NCBI GenBank assembly: GCA_016218575.1
Contig: JACRDN010000014.1
Coordinates: 1 to 64,000 of the forward strand
Length of the DNA stretch: 64,000 nucleotides
Source of the DNA: Elusimicrobiota bacterium
GTDB lineage: Bacteria > Elusimicrobiota > Elusimicrobia > UBA1565 > UBA9628
Reading direction: 5' to 3'
Part shown: positions 34,581 to 43,548 of the stretch, piece after piece
Layout of the letters: every line of letters starts with the position of its first letter
Position numbering within the stretch: the first letter of the stretch is position 1
The notes under the pieces: generated by a model
Told to the model about the DNA's origin: nothing
What the model saw: the letters and a program-made list of their open reading frames with translations, nothing else
Databases searched by the model: none
Position numbers and translations under genes: made by a program

Positions 34581-36076
34581 CGGGTTTTAGCTGCGCGCGG
34601 ACCGCCATCCCCCAGAGTGAAGTAGAAGGTCGCCCCGCGCTCCACCTGGGCCTCGGCCCAGATGCGCCCTCCCTGGCGGCGGATTACGCGGTGCACGGTC
34701 GCAAGTCCGATGCCAGCGCCCGGGAAGTCGCCCGGCGCATGCAGGCGCTTGAACGCGCCGAAGAGTTTGTCCGCGTGGGCCATGTCGAAGCCGGCTCCAT
34801 CATCGCGGACGTGATACACCACCTCTGCCTGCCTCTTTGCCGCGCCGAACTCGATCTTCGCTCTGGGATGCCGAGCCGTGAACTTCCAAGCGTTCTCGAG
34901 CAGGTTTCGCAGAATGATCTGCAGGAATTCCGGATCTCCTTGGGTCACGAGGCCGGGAGCTATGATAAACTGGGCATTTCGCGCCGGCTGCGCCTTCTGA
35001 AGCTCATCGGCGATGCCCTTCGCCAATTGGCTTAAATCCACTGATTCGGACCTGGGCTCCTGCTGCAGGACTCGGGACAATTTCAGCAAGCCTTCGATGA
35101 TGCCGTCCATCTGGATGACATTGTTTTGTATCCGTTGAAGATAATCCTGGCTTTGCGCGCTCAACTTCCCCAGCGAGTCTTTTTCCAGCGCCGCGCCGAA
35201 GCCCGCTATTTTCCTCAAAGGAGCCCTCAGATCATGAGCGCAGGAATAGCTGAAGGTCTCCATCTCTCGAGTCACCGCCTCCAGCGCTTCTTTCGCGGTT
35301 CGAAATTCCTCCGCCCGCTTGCGCTCGGTGATGTCGATGATGGAAGCCAGGACGAAGCTGCCTTCGGGGGTCTCGATGGGGTTCAAGCCGATCTCGATGG
35401 GCACCTCGCGGCCGTCCTTGAGCAAGCCGTAGAGGTCGCGCCCGGCCCCCATGGCGCGGGTCTGGGGGGCGGCGAAAAAGGAGCGTCGGTAATCGGGGTG
35501 CTTGCCCCGGAACCGCTCCGGGACCAGCAGCTCGATGGGCTGCTGGAGCAGTTCCTTCCGGGGATATCCGAACAGCTTCTCTGTCTGGGAGTTGACCAGG
35601 ACGATGCCGCCGTCCTTTCCCACCATGATCATCGCGTTGGGCGCGGCTTCCACAAGGACTCGAAATCGCTCCTCTTCCAGCTTCTTGCGCGTCATGTCGC
35701 GTGTTACCTTGGAAAAACCGTACAGGACGCCCTTCGGGCCGTGAAGCGCTGTCATGACGACATTCGCCCAGAACTTCGATCCGTCTTTGCGCAGACGCCA
35801 GCCCTCATCCTCGAACCGGCCTGTCTCCGCAGCGATCTTTAGTTCGCGGACGGGTTTCCCGGAGGCGACATCCTGGGGGGTGTAAAAAACCGAAAAATGA
35901 GCGCCAAGGATCTCTTCGGCCTTATAGCCCTTCATCCGTTCCGCGCCGAGGTTCCAGGTCGTGACCTGACCTTCCTGGTTCAGCATGAAGATGGCATAGT
36001 CCTGGATGCTCTCCACGAGAAGGCGGAAGGCTTCCTCGCTGGGCCGAGAATTTGGAGCGGGATCGTTGCCGGGCAT
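34577..36076 (-). CDS. Double-PAS histidine kinase (bacteriophytochrome-type transmitter)
   Basis: About 499 residues, cytosolic. Two PAS/PAC domains (first opening FRLLVESIQDYAIFML, second FRVLVEAAPNAMIMVG), then a coiled linker, His in SCAHDLRAPLRKI and an ATPase domain with NLLENAWKFTA, DDGAGFD and GAGIGLATV. The transmitter is of the type that pairs with Rcp1-like receivers, which is what follows. I favour the ATG at 36076; an in-frame TTG at 36100 is the alternative, and neither has a good ribosome site. Confidence 0.9.
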   Translation of the reverse strand: MPGNDPAPNSRPSEEAFRLLVESIQDYAIFMLNQEGQVTTWNLGAERMKGYKAEEILGAHFSVFYTPQDVASGKPVRELKIAAETGRFEDEGWRLRKDGSKFWANVVMTALHGPKGVLYGFSKVTRDMTRKKLEEERFRVLVEAAPNAMIMVGKDGGIVLVNSQTEKLFGYPRKELLQQPIELLVPERFRGKHPDYRRSFFAAPQTRAMGAGRDLYGLLKDGREVPIEIGLNPIETPEGSFVLASIIDITERKRAEEFRTAKEALEAVTREMETFSYSCAHDLRAPLRKIAGFGAALEKDSLGKLSAQSQDYLQRIQNNVIQMDGIIEGLLKLSRVLQQEPRSESVDLSQLAKGIADELQKAQPARNAQFIIAPGLVTQGDPEFLQIILRNLLENAWKFTARHPRAKIEFGAAKRQAEVVYHVRDDGAGFDMAHADKLFGAFKRLHAPGDFPGAGIGLATVHRVIRRQGGRIWAEAQVERGATFYFTLGDGGPRAAKTR

Positions 36077-36418
36077 GGCCAGATGACAGTCATCATACAA
36101 ATTTAATCCAAAAGGTGCCGGCCCAGTCTACATGAAAGATAGAACTTTCCGGGTTGCATTCACGTGGTCGGCTTAGCGAATGCCCCAATGGCACGGTTCT
36201 CGCGCCTATCTCAGGCAGATGCCGGATTTGGCATTCCGCACAGGGGCCAGGGACTTCCCTATACCGACCTACAAGTGGTAAAATTGCCTCCTCGACCTTA
36301 GCCCGGCGTGTTCGAGCAAGGCCGCCCGACTCGCCGCTCACCTTCGACCTGGACTTTCAGCCCCGGCCCCAGCGGCCCCTCCGGCGCCTTCATGGGATAG
36401 GCGAGAGGAGCAGCAGCA
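36077..36418. other. Gap between kinase and RloC-like gene; possible island boundary
   Basis: 342 bp with no gene I can support. An extended -10 (TGGTAAAAT at 36276-36284) on the plus strand could serve the RloC-like gene, leaving a leader of about 130 bases; no -35 is evident. Composition and codon use change to the right of this gap, so the left edge of the accessory island probably lies here. I searched for a copy of the tRNA-Asp 3' end and found none. Confidence 0.4.
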
Positions 36419-39181
36419 GTGGCGAAGAAAGAAACGGCAGAAACCCCGACAGACCCCAGCCAGGCGATACTTTCTAAGGCCAAGGACTGGCCTGATTGGC
36501 AGCGCGACGCGCTTCGCCGTCTCGCGGAACTGGGCTCTCTGCGCGACGCGGACCGAGCGGACATGCTCGCGGCGATCAAGTTCAAGCACGTCCTCACCAC
36601 CACCCCGCCGCCTGAAGCAAAACCACTCGGCGCCGAGCACCTCACGAACACGGCCGCGAACCAACCCCGCCTCTCGATCGAAGCCCTGAGCGAAGCGGAG
36701 AACGTCAACCTGCTGAAGCCTGGGGAGAAGCTGGATTTCAAGTCGGACGGCATCACGCTCATCTACGGGGGCAACGGCAGCGGTAAGTCGGGATACACCC
36801 GCATCTTCAAGAAGGCGTGCGCCGCACGAAGCGCCGAGGACATCCTCGCGAACGTGTTCGACCCGAACTACAAGACTAAGTCTGCGGCAACTGCGAGGTT
36901 CAATATAGCCGAGACGGCCGGGATGACGAAGACCGAGGAGTCCCTGACCTGGGCCGCGAACGCTGCGTCTCCTGCCAAGCTCAGGCAGGTGCGGGTCTTT
37001 GATCGAAAGGCAGCCGCGATCTACGTCGAGGGCCCTGCCGCTCTGGCGTATGTTCCTTACAACCTTGACCTCTTCGATAAGCTCGCCGATGAGTGCGCCC
37101 GGCTGACGGAGACCCTCAAATCCGAGGCCAACGCCGCCGATGCCGCCTATTCGACATTGACGACCAGCGTGCCCGCGCGGGGCTCGGCCCAGATCAATGC
37201 CCGCACGATCACGGCGACGACCACCCAGGCCGCGATCGACGCAATGGCGAAGTGGAATCCCCAGGACGAGGCGCGGCTAGCCGAGGCCACCGATCTGCTC
37301 GAAAGACCGACCAAAGCGGTCGCCGAGGTGCGGGCCAAGAAGACTCGCTGCGATGGCCTGCTCAGCCGTATCAACCGCCTGGAGGTAGGGCTCTCCAAAG
37401 CCAAACTCGACGACCTCGAAGCCCGCCAAACTTTGGTGCGGGACACTCAGGCAGCGTCGGCGGCAACGTCCAAGGATTCGTTTTCACAGGATGCCGAGCT
37501 ACTCCCGGGCGTCGGCGGCGGGCCATGGCGAGAGCTTTGGAAGGCGGCCCGCTCATACTCGACGCAGGCCGCCTACCCGGGCACAGACTTCCCGGTCACG
37601 GCCGAGACGGGAGGCAAGGAGCCACGGTGCGTCCTGTGCCACCAGCCGCTTTCCGAGGACGCCTGCGGCCGGTTGAAGGGCTTCGAGGAGTTCGTGCGTG
37701 GGGATGTTGCGAACCGCGCCGCCGAGGCCGAGACAAAACTTGCCGAGGCCATGCGGGCCATCGACGCACTCTCTCCGGCTCTATCGACCGAGGACGAGGC
37801 GCTCTTGGGCGAGTTGAAGACGGACGCGCCTGAGACCGCGGCCAAGGTCTCAAAGTTCTTCGCCGAGGCCACGACGCGCAAGAACGACATCACCAACTCC
37901 GCCATTTTGGGCGATCTCATGACCATCGCGGCCGAGCCGACGCCCTGCTCGGCGGAGCTGAAGAAACTGGTCGACGCCCTGGACGCCAAGATCAGGGAGA
38001 TCGAGGCCTCATTGACGCCCGAGACGAAAAAGGCGCTCAGGCATGAGCAGGCTGATCTCGTGACCAAAAAGACCCTGGCCGAGCACAAGCCGACCCTTCA
38101 GCAGCTGATCGAGAATCGGCTTCTCAAGAAGAAACTCGACGAGTGCATCAAGGACGTCGGCACGAAGGCCATTACGGATGCCAAGGCGAAGCTCAATCAA
38201 CTCTTCGTCGACGACCTCTTCAAGGCAACGCTCAAGACCGAGCTTGAAGCGATCAGGGTCAGCCGCACCGTCACCCTCGACTTCAAGGTCACCAAGGGCA
38301 TCGCGTATCAGCGCGCCGTCTTCGGGGATTCCGCTTTCCCCAACCTTGATCAGGTCCTAAGCGAGGGCGAGCACCGTGCTGTCGCCATCGCCTGCTTCCT
38401 GGCCGAAGCCAAGATGCTCGGAGACCACCAGCCGCTTGTGATCGACGACCCGGTGTCCTCGCTCGACCACGAGAGGCGTCTCAGGGTCACGAAGCGCTTG
38501 GTGGCCGAGGCGAAGAAACGTCAGGTCGTGATCTTCACGCACGACATGGTCTTTTGGGCTGAGGTGGAACGGGAGGCGCAAGAGGCTCAAGTGCCGCTAC
38601 TCGTCAAAGACGTGCGGACGGAAGGAGGACTCTGCGGCAAGGTCGGTGAAGGCGACACCCCCTGGATCAACCTCAGCGTCCCGCTGAAGCTGAAGTATTT
38701 GGAGGACAAGCTCCTCCCAGACCTCAAGAACTTCGACTCAAAATCCCAAGAATTCGAGGACCGCGCTCGCCTAATCGGCGAGAAGCTGCGTGAGACATGG
38801 GAACGTCTGGTCGAGGAGGGCATCTTGCAGAGCACGGTGGTCCGCTTCCGCCACAGCGTAGAAACGCAGCGCCTGGACATGGTCCAGGTTTTGGATGAAG
38901 ATTGGGAGAAGGTCTACAAAGGGGTGTCTCGCACGTCAGGCTGGTCCCACGACAACGCGCGTGCGACGGCGGCGCCGCCACCAGAGATCGACGACCTGAA
39001 GAAGGAGGTCGAAGAGATCAGGACGCTCTCCAAGAAGCTTAAGAAGGATGGCGAAAAGTTACGAGCGGCCAGGCGGGCGCGTCTCGAAAGTCCCGGTGTA
39101 GGCACCGTGATCGCGACCGTGGGCCCCTCTGGGGATGGGGACAAGGCTGATGGCGCGACGGCGTCCGGAGCGAGCCACTGA
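36419..39181 (+). CDS. RloC-like ATPase with zinc hook, candidate anticodon nuclease
   Basis: 920-residue SMC/Rad50-like ATPase. Walker A GGNGSGKS is at 117-124, the signature LSEGEHRAVAIACFLAE and Walker B LVIDDPVSSLD at about 675-685, with a long helical middle broken by a CVLC zinc hook at 404-407. After the ATPase head, R791-E795 (RETWE) and H844 (GWSHD) resemble the Arg-x3-Glu...His triad of PrrC/RloC anticodon nucleases, though the His is further away than in those. RloC is thought to cut tRNA when restriction is overcome. The GTG start is preceded by GAGAGGAG. It converges on the restriction operon, separated by 11 bp. Confidence 0.75.
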   Translation: MAKKETAETPTDPSQAILSKAKDWPDWQRDALRRLAELGSLRDADRADMLAAIKFKHVLTTTPPPEAKPLGAEHLTNTAANQPRLSIEALSEAENVNLLKPGEKLDFKSDGITLIYGGNGSGKSGYTRIFKKACAARSAEDILANVFDPNYKTKSAATARFNIAETAGMTKTEESLTWAANAASPAKLRQVRVFDRKAAAIYVEGPAALAYVPYNLDLFDKLADECARLTETLKSEANAADAAYSTLTTSVPARGSAQINARTITATTTQAAIDAMAKWNPQDEARLAEATDLLERPTKAVAEVRAKKTRCDGLLSRINRLEVGLSKAKLDDLEARQTLVRDTQAASAATSKDSFSQDAELLPGVGGGPWRELWKAARSYSTQAAYPGTDFPVTAETGGKEPRCVLCHQPLSEDACGRLKGFEEFVRGDVANRAAEAETKLAEAMRAIDALSPALSTEDEALLGELKTDAPETAAKVSKFFAEATTRKNDITNSAILGDLMTIAAEPTPCSAELKKLVDALDAKIREIEASLTPETKKALRHEQADLVTKKTLAEHKPTLQQLIENRLLKKKLDECIKDVGTKAITDAKAKLNQLFVDDLFKATLKTELEAIRVSRTVTLDFKVTKGIAYQRAVFGDSAFPNLDQVLSEGEHRAVAIACFLAEAKMLGDHQPLVIDDPVSSLDHERRLRVTKRLVAEAKKRQVVIFTHDMVFWAEVEREAQEAQVPLLVKDVRTEGGLCGKVGEGDTPWINLSVPLKLKYLEDKLLPDLKNFDSKSQEFEDRARLIGEKLRETWERLVEEGILQSTVVRFRHSVETQRLDMVQVLDEDWEKVYKGVSRTSGWSHDNARATAAPPPEIDDLKKEVEEIRTLSKKLKKDGEKLRAARRARLESPGVGTVIATVGPSGDGDKADGATASGASH

Positions 39182-39192
39182 CAGCAAGCGAG

Positions 39193-39987
39193 TCAGACGG
39201 CGAACCTTGAGAAGACGGATCGATTCCGAAAGGTAGTCCTTGGGATATTGCAGTTCTTATAGAACGCGAGCTGTCGGCTGAACCGGCCTTCAGACCCATC
39301 AAGACGGAAATAGCCGATGCCAAAGGAGGTCCCGCCGGCTCGAAAACTTCGCTGCGCGAGCTGCTGGCACATCCTCAAGATTCGGAAAGCTTCTTCTTCA
39401 TCGCGACAGGCGTCAAAGGGAGAGAGATTTAACCTGCCGAGCGCCTCATTGGCGAGGTAGTTCCCAACTCCGGTCGTGGAGCCATGTCGAAGAAGCCACG
39501 TGATGCGAGGCGACGACCGGATTCCCTTTAGGGCGGAGAGGTCCTGGGCGAGGTTTCTTTTGCTGCGGAGAAATAGTCCGCGGTTTGGATCAAACCCGCC
39601 TAGTGCCCCTGGACTTGAAGGCAGTGCTGCGCGCACGCGCGAGAACCGACGGAAGTCCAGGAAAGAGCAATTACTCTTACCCCATGAAAGGGTCATGAGA
39701 TTGTGCTCCCGATGCCTCTTTGGGATGTTCCCGATCCGGAACTGTCCCGTCATGCCCAGGTGGACCGATACGGCCGTAGTGCCAGAGCGGAGTATCAGCG
39801 CCTTGGCCAAGGACGATATTTGAGTGCGCCGCCCCACCATGCTACGCAGCGCTCTTCGGGTTTCAGGAGGGAGAATCTTTGGGAGAAGGCTGCTTCCCAT
39901 GCAAAAAGATGCCCCATCTAACCGCCGACCGTGAGCAATGCGAGCGAGATCGGAAGCGAGGACAGCGACCTCAGGCATTTCTGGCAT
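39193..39987 (-). CDS. Fpg/Nei-family DNA glycosylase without zinc finger
   Basis: 264 residues. The N-terminal catalytic MPEMPEV gives Pro2 and Glu3; VHLGMTGQF matches the conserved HLGMTG strand; LDFRRFSRV is a variant of DPRRFG; TGVGNYLANEAL is the helix-two-turn-helix DNA-binding motif. The C-terminal zinc finger has lost its cysteines (one remains in YKNCNIP), so it would be a zincless finger. Family members excise oxidised purines or pyrimidines with beta/delta elimination. Here it is the last gene of the restriction-modification operon, 24 bp after the DGQHR gene, in AT-richer DNA than its surroundings. Confidence 0.83.
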   Translation of the reverse strand: MPEMPEVAVLASDLARIAHGRRLDGASFCMGSSLLPKILPPETRRALRSMVGRRTQISSLAKALILRSGTTAVSVHLGMTGQFRIGNIPKRHREHNLMTLSWGKSNCSFLDFRRFSRVRAALPSSPGALGGFDPNRGLFLRSKRNLAQDLSALKGIRSSPRITWLLRHGSTTGVGNYLANEALGRLNLSPFDACRDEEEAFRILRMCQQLAQRSFRAGGTSFGIGYFRLDGSEGRFSRQLAFYKNCNIPRTTFRNRSVFSRFAV

Positions 39988-40011
39988 GGGGGCGCGGTCC
40001 TTTTCTGCGAC

Positions 40012-41559
40012 CTACTCTTGGAATCCAGGATGCTTTTTTCTGATTGCGGCGACCAGGTCTCGGTGGAACGTCTTCCAGCCCTGAGAGGCGGTGTAATTTT
40101 GTCGCAGCTTGCTGGACTCCCAGGTTTTCCACTCGGTCTTGAGGGGCTGGAGGTAGCTTTTGATCGTATCGTGGTCGAGCGTGCCGCCGTGAGTGCGCAG
40201 CATCGATTTGAGAAGCTTGAGGAAGGCAGATATCCCGCGATTGGTGGCAATGATGTATCGATCCGGATCATTCCACTCGGTCTTGAAGATGCTCTGGATC
40301 GTTGAGAAGTACGTCCGAAGTGCCGTTACGTATTCGTCGGCGGTGTTCGCCACATAATATTTTCTGAGCAATCCGCGCGGCCCCAAAAGGCCCTTAAGAT
40401 CATAGCCCGCAAAGCCCTTGAGGGTGATCCGTTGGTCGCCAATGTCCAGAAGTCGCACGGTCTTTTTGAAGGGTGTCGCTTTGTTGAGTTCCACGACGAC
40501 GCGAATGGCCATCAGTTCGTTGTCTGCTTGGCAAAGCACATCATCCTTCGTGTACTTCAGATAGGCGACAAGATTGGCATCCATCCGCCGAGAATTATCG
40601 TTGATGGCGATGAAGGCATCCCGCTTGCGAGTATCATCCAGCTCTCTCAGGCCAGTTACCAAGACGTTATAGTTCTTGTGCACTTTCTCCTGGCAATGGC
40701 TGAACCCAAAAATCCGGTGCTGGCCATCGATAATTTCCATCGAGGCATATTCGAGTGGAATATTTAAGGCGACGAGACGGGCGTCGCTCCTTGAAAAGCT
40801 AACCCGAGCATTGTGTTCGTCGCGGAAGGTGTCTACATCCCTGAGATTCTGGACGGTAACATTTGGACCGAGGTGCAAGACCACATTCGTCGGGAGCATC
40901 GAGTCGCTCTGCGAGAGGAACTTTGCCACGCCAGGAAGCCGTTTTGCGCCCAGCATCCGTTGATAGGCTTTGGCGTCCCCCTGAGCGCGGCGGAAAATCG
41001 CGCAGGTCTTCAGAAGCTTCTCGGCCGGAATCGAGAAGCTGAAGAGCTCGGTCGCCGACTTGCTGGTAGGTTGGGCGAGCCGAATTGCCGGTACGGTCAA
41101 AATCGTTTTTTCTTCTCGGGTTCGGATGCCCAGCGAATGGATGATTTCAAAGCGGGCCCACTTACCGATAGCATCCGTGATCGCCTCGTAGTATTCCAAC
41201 TCATCAAGGCCCCAGGCAGTATCACCGTTGTCGCGGGCGAACTTCTTGTCCTGGGCCGATATTTCGTGTTCCGTGGATACGAAGAGAACTGCATCGGCCT
41301 TTAACTTCTTCTTGATGAAGTCGTAGTCGTGAACGTGCGTCGAGAAGGATTCCTTGAGTTCCTTGCGGGCCTTGTTCCAGCCGACGATTGAGATATCAAG
41401 ATCCTCATCGGTCGCGAAGAGGTCTACGGTCCTCTTCTTGCCTTTGATTTCAGCGATTTTCTCGGCGGGGTCGCTGGAGTTGGGCTGCGTCGTGAACCCA
41501 GCCTTGGAGAAAAGCTGCCAAACCCGTCGATTTAGGGCGGCGCCCTTGTCAGCTGCCAT
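40012..41559 (-). CDS. DGQHR-domain protein (DndB-like) with N-terminal nuclease-like domain
   Basis: 515 residues. The DGQHR motif is at 278-282 (MEIIDGQHRIFGF), followed by FIAINDNSRRMDANL, as in DndB/DpdB-type proteins tied to DNA modification and phage defence. Residues about 25-130 resemble a PD-(D/E)XK fold (RTVDLFATDEDLDISIVGWNK), but the E-x-K position reads WNK, so cleavage activity is doubtful. The gene lies 7 bp after the endonuclease gene and 24 bp before the glycosylase gene. Its role in the system is unknown; regulation or sensing of DNA modification is inference. Confidence 0.82.
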   Translation of the reverse strand: MAADKGAALNRRVWQLFSKAGFTTQPNSSDPAEKIAEIKGKKRTVDLFATDEDLDISIVGWNKARKELKESFSTHVHDYDFIKKKLKADAVLFVSTEHEISAQDKKFARDNGDTAWGLDELEYYEAITDAIGKWARFEIIHSLGIRTREEKTILTVPAIRLAQPTSKSATELFSFSIPAEKLLKTCAIFRRAQGDAKAYQRMLGAKRLPGVAKFLSQSDSMLPTNVVLHLGPNVTVQNLRDVDTFRDEHNARVSFSRSDARLVALNIPLEYASMEIIDGQHRIFGFSHCQEKVHKNYNVLVTGLRELDDTRKRDAFIAINDNSRRMDANLVAYLKYTKDDVLCQADNELMAIRVVVELNKATPFKKTVRLLDIGDQRITLKGFAGYDLKGLLGPRGLLRKYYVANTADEYVTALRTYFSTIQSIFKTEWNDPDRYIIATNRGISAFLKLLKSMLRTHGGTLDHDTIKSYLQPLKTEWKTWESSKLRQNYTASQGWKTFHRDLVAAIRKKHPGFQE

Positions 41560-41566
41560 GACGAAA

Positions 41567-42181
41567 TTACGGGGCGACGCCGAGGATCAGCAGGGGGACG
41601 GGAGGGTTCCCGCGACCGTGGCGGTAAACATTATGAACTTCCTTCTCAAACCAGGGCGGTCCGGAGGACATGTCCTTCTGCATGGACTTCATGGGGACGA
41701 TTTCGACCCCGACGTCTATTATTCCGCCGCTGTAGAAGGATAGATGTTTGACGAAAAGGTCGTAGGTCACCGAGAAATACTTGCCCATCTGCACTTCAAC
41801 GGCAACCTTGTTCTTCACGAAATCAGTCTGATTGAATGAATAGAGCTTTTCCTGGCCAATCGAATCTAGATATTTCCCCTGAGCCTTGAAGTCCATCGGC
41901 TCAAGAATTTCAGCTATCTTTCGATCGGCGGAAACATAGAATTGGCGTCTGCTCTCCTGCCAGCCATCGGCATTGAACAAGCGAGCGTACTCCTTGTTCA
42001 GGGCCTTGGGATTCCACATTGCCTTCCCTTCTTTGCGGCCCTTCTCCTTGCTAATTTTGGTCCTGAACTGAAGGGCGTCGACGGCTGCGATCACATCCAG
42101 GACCTTCTTGTAGAGGGTCTTGTGGTGAACGAGGAGATACTCTTCGCCATTTAAGTGCGAGTACTTGCCTAGCACCTTCAT
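41567..42181 (-). CDS. BglII-family type II restriction endonuclease
   Basis: 204-residue nuclease. The active-site pattern D120-x8-E129-x-Q131 (TDFVKNKVAVEVQ) has the same spacing as BglII Asp84, Glu93 and Gln95, and the following KYFSVTYDLFVKH and GVEIVPMKSM strands also fit that family. BglII relatives cut within GATC-centred sites such as AGATCT or RGATCY; the exact site here is not known. The ATG overlaps the methyltransferase stop (ATGA), which indicates coupling. Confidence 0.85.
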   Translation of the reverse strand: MKVLGKYSHLNGEEYLLVHHKTLYKKVLDVIAAVDALQFRTKISKEKGRKEGKAMWNPKALNKEYARLFNADGWQESRRQFYVSADRKIAEILEPMDFKAQGKYLDSIGQEKLYSFNQTDFVKNKVAVEVQMGKYFSVTYDLFVKHLSFYSGGIIDVGVEIVPMKSMQKDMSSGPPWFEKEVHNVYRHGRGNPPVPLLILGVAP

Positions 42182-43200
42182 GCGTGGACCAATTCTTTTC
42201 CTACGCCGTTCCTGGAGCCTCGCCGGGAATCCAGGAGAACGAGTTGGTCATGATTCCCGTTCGTATAAGTCGTGCCTTTCGAGGCCCCATTCCCATTGAC
42301 CTTCTTCGGGTCATATACGGGGCGATCCATCGGGCGGGTACGAAGTTGGCCGGCTGCGGCGAGGGCGACGCGCTGCTTGGCGACCTTGAGGTACTCAGGC
42401 ATGATCTCCGCCCCCACCGCCTTGCGCCGGTGAAGCACCGCCGCGACGGCGGTAGTCCCTACGCCCATAAAGGGGTCGAGGACTCGGTGGCCGGGAGCCG
42501 TGGTGGCAAGGACGAGGCGCTCGACGAGTTCGACGGGAAACTGGCAGGGGTGAATAGTCTTCTCTACGTGGTTATGCTTGACGTTCGGGATAACCCAAAC
42601 GTCGCCTGGATTCTTCCCGAGCGGATTGCAGGACAACTGGCCTGCTTTCGGCCCCTTGAAGTGCTTCTTGTTGGGATACTTCTGCGGGATTCGGACCGGA
42701 TCCAGATTGAAGGTGTGCTTATCGGACTTCGTAAACCAGGAGATCGTCTCGTGCCGCCCCGAGAAGCGCTTGGAGCAGTGTAGGCCATGCTCAAAGTGCC
42801 AAACGATCCGATTCCGCATCTTGAGGCCTAAGTTCTTAAAGATCGAGTAGAGCGGAATGTCGAGGGGAACGATTTCGTCCTTGCCGACGTAATTTCCAAC
42901 CTGCCAGCAGATACTCCCCGTATCCGCTAGGACGCGGACGCACTCGCGGATGACGACCTCTTGTTGGGCTAGATAACGCTCAAGGGGGGCGCGCTTCTCG
43001 TAGGACTTGCCGATGTTGTACGGCGGCGAGGTCACCACAAGCTGGACGGACTTGTCCGGGATCGAGGCCAGCAGATCAAGGCAGTTGCCCTGGAACAGGG
43101 CAACGTCGGCGCTCCGCGAAAAGGTCGAGGAGATCTCGAGCGACTTCGACTCCCGCACAACCGCATGGCCGTTCCGATAAGGTTTGCGATACTTAGCCAT
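42178..43200 (-). CDS. DNA methyltransferase, beta class, probably N4-cytosine
   Basis: 340-residue site-specific methyltransferase. The catalytic motif IV, TSPPYNIG at 57-64, comes before the SAM-binding motif I, DPFMGVGTTAVAA, near the C-terminus: beta-class order. A TSPPY or SPPY catalytic motif is more usual for N4-cytosine than N6-adenine enzymes, and M.BglII is of that kind. I start at ATG 43200 (MAKYRKP), which overlaps the stop of the HTH gene; a longer open frame upstream is only a shadow. It should protect the host from the adjacent endonuclease. Confidence 0.9.
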   Translation of the reverse strand: MAKYRKPYRNGHAVVRESKSLEISSTFSRSADVALFQGNCLDLLASIPDKSVQLVVTSPPYNIGKSYEKRAPLERYLAQQEVVIRECVRVLADTGSICWQVGNYVGKDEIVPLDIPLYSIFKNLGLKMRNRIVWHFEHGLHCSKRFSGRHETISWFTKSDKHTFNLDPVRIPQKYPNKKHFKGPKAGQLSCNPLGKNPGDVWVIPNVKHNHVEKTIHPCQFPVELVERLVLATTAPGHRVLDPFMGVGTTAVAAVLHRRKAVGAEIMPEYLKVAKQRVALAAAGQLRTRPMDRPVYDPKKVNGNGASKGTTYTNGNHDQLVLLDSRRGSRNGVGKELVHA

Positions 43201-43375
43201 TGATCTTCTCCAAGAGTCGGCCGAGCGCCTTGCGATCATAGAGCCGGTAGCCATTGATGGGGTGGCGTCGGCTCTCAAGCCTTCCTGTATTGTCCCAGCG
43301 GCGAAGCGTGATGGGTGAGACCCCAAGGACCTCCGCAGCTTGCTTGACGGTCAGGTACTCTTGAAATGTCTTCAT
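43193..43375 (-). CDS. Small MerR/excisionase-type HTH regulator
   Basis: 60-residue DNA-binding protein consisting of a single winged helix: YLTVKQAAEVLGVSPITLRRWDNTGRL then RRHPINGYRLYDRKALGRLL. I start at ATG 43375 rather than an upstream TTG. It begins the restriction operon and its stop overlaps the methyltransferase start, so it is well placed to act as a timing (C-protein-like) regulator or as an excisionase for the island. Neither is proven. Confidence 0.85.
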   Translation of the reverse strand: MKTFQEYLTVKQAAEVLGVSPITLRRWDNTGRLESRRHPINGYRLYDRKALGRLLEKING

Positions 43376-43509
43376 GTTAACCTTGTTCAAGGTTGCTCAT
43401 TGTACCGCTTCGACATATATCCGTCAAATTCCACGACGAAGCCGTTGTTTTGGACTCTCGGCCACCGCCCCAAGGGACTTAGTGCCTCGGGAGGAGGAGA
43501 AGATTTCGC

Positions 43510-43539
43510 TTGACATATATTACAGCGATAGTGTATCTT
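43510..43539 (+). promoter_or_regulatory. Promoter of the MerR-like gene
   Basis: TTGACA (43510-43515), 18-bp spacer and TATCTT (43534-43539). Start of transcription would be near 43546, only about 3 bases before the ATG at 43549. No ribosome site is visible, so the transcript is probably leaderless. A long spacer would suit regulation by a MerR-type protein. Confidence 0.65.
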
Positions 43540-43548
43540 TAACGGTTC

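Noticed and set aside
36100-36418. Search for a duplicated tRNA-Asp 3' end as left attachment site
   Set aside because: No stretch resembling the tRNA-Asp T arm and acceptor was found by eye, so no direct repeat is claimed.
42184-42783. Plus-strand frame opposite the methyltransferase
   Set aside because: Antisense shadow of a well-supported gene.
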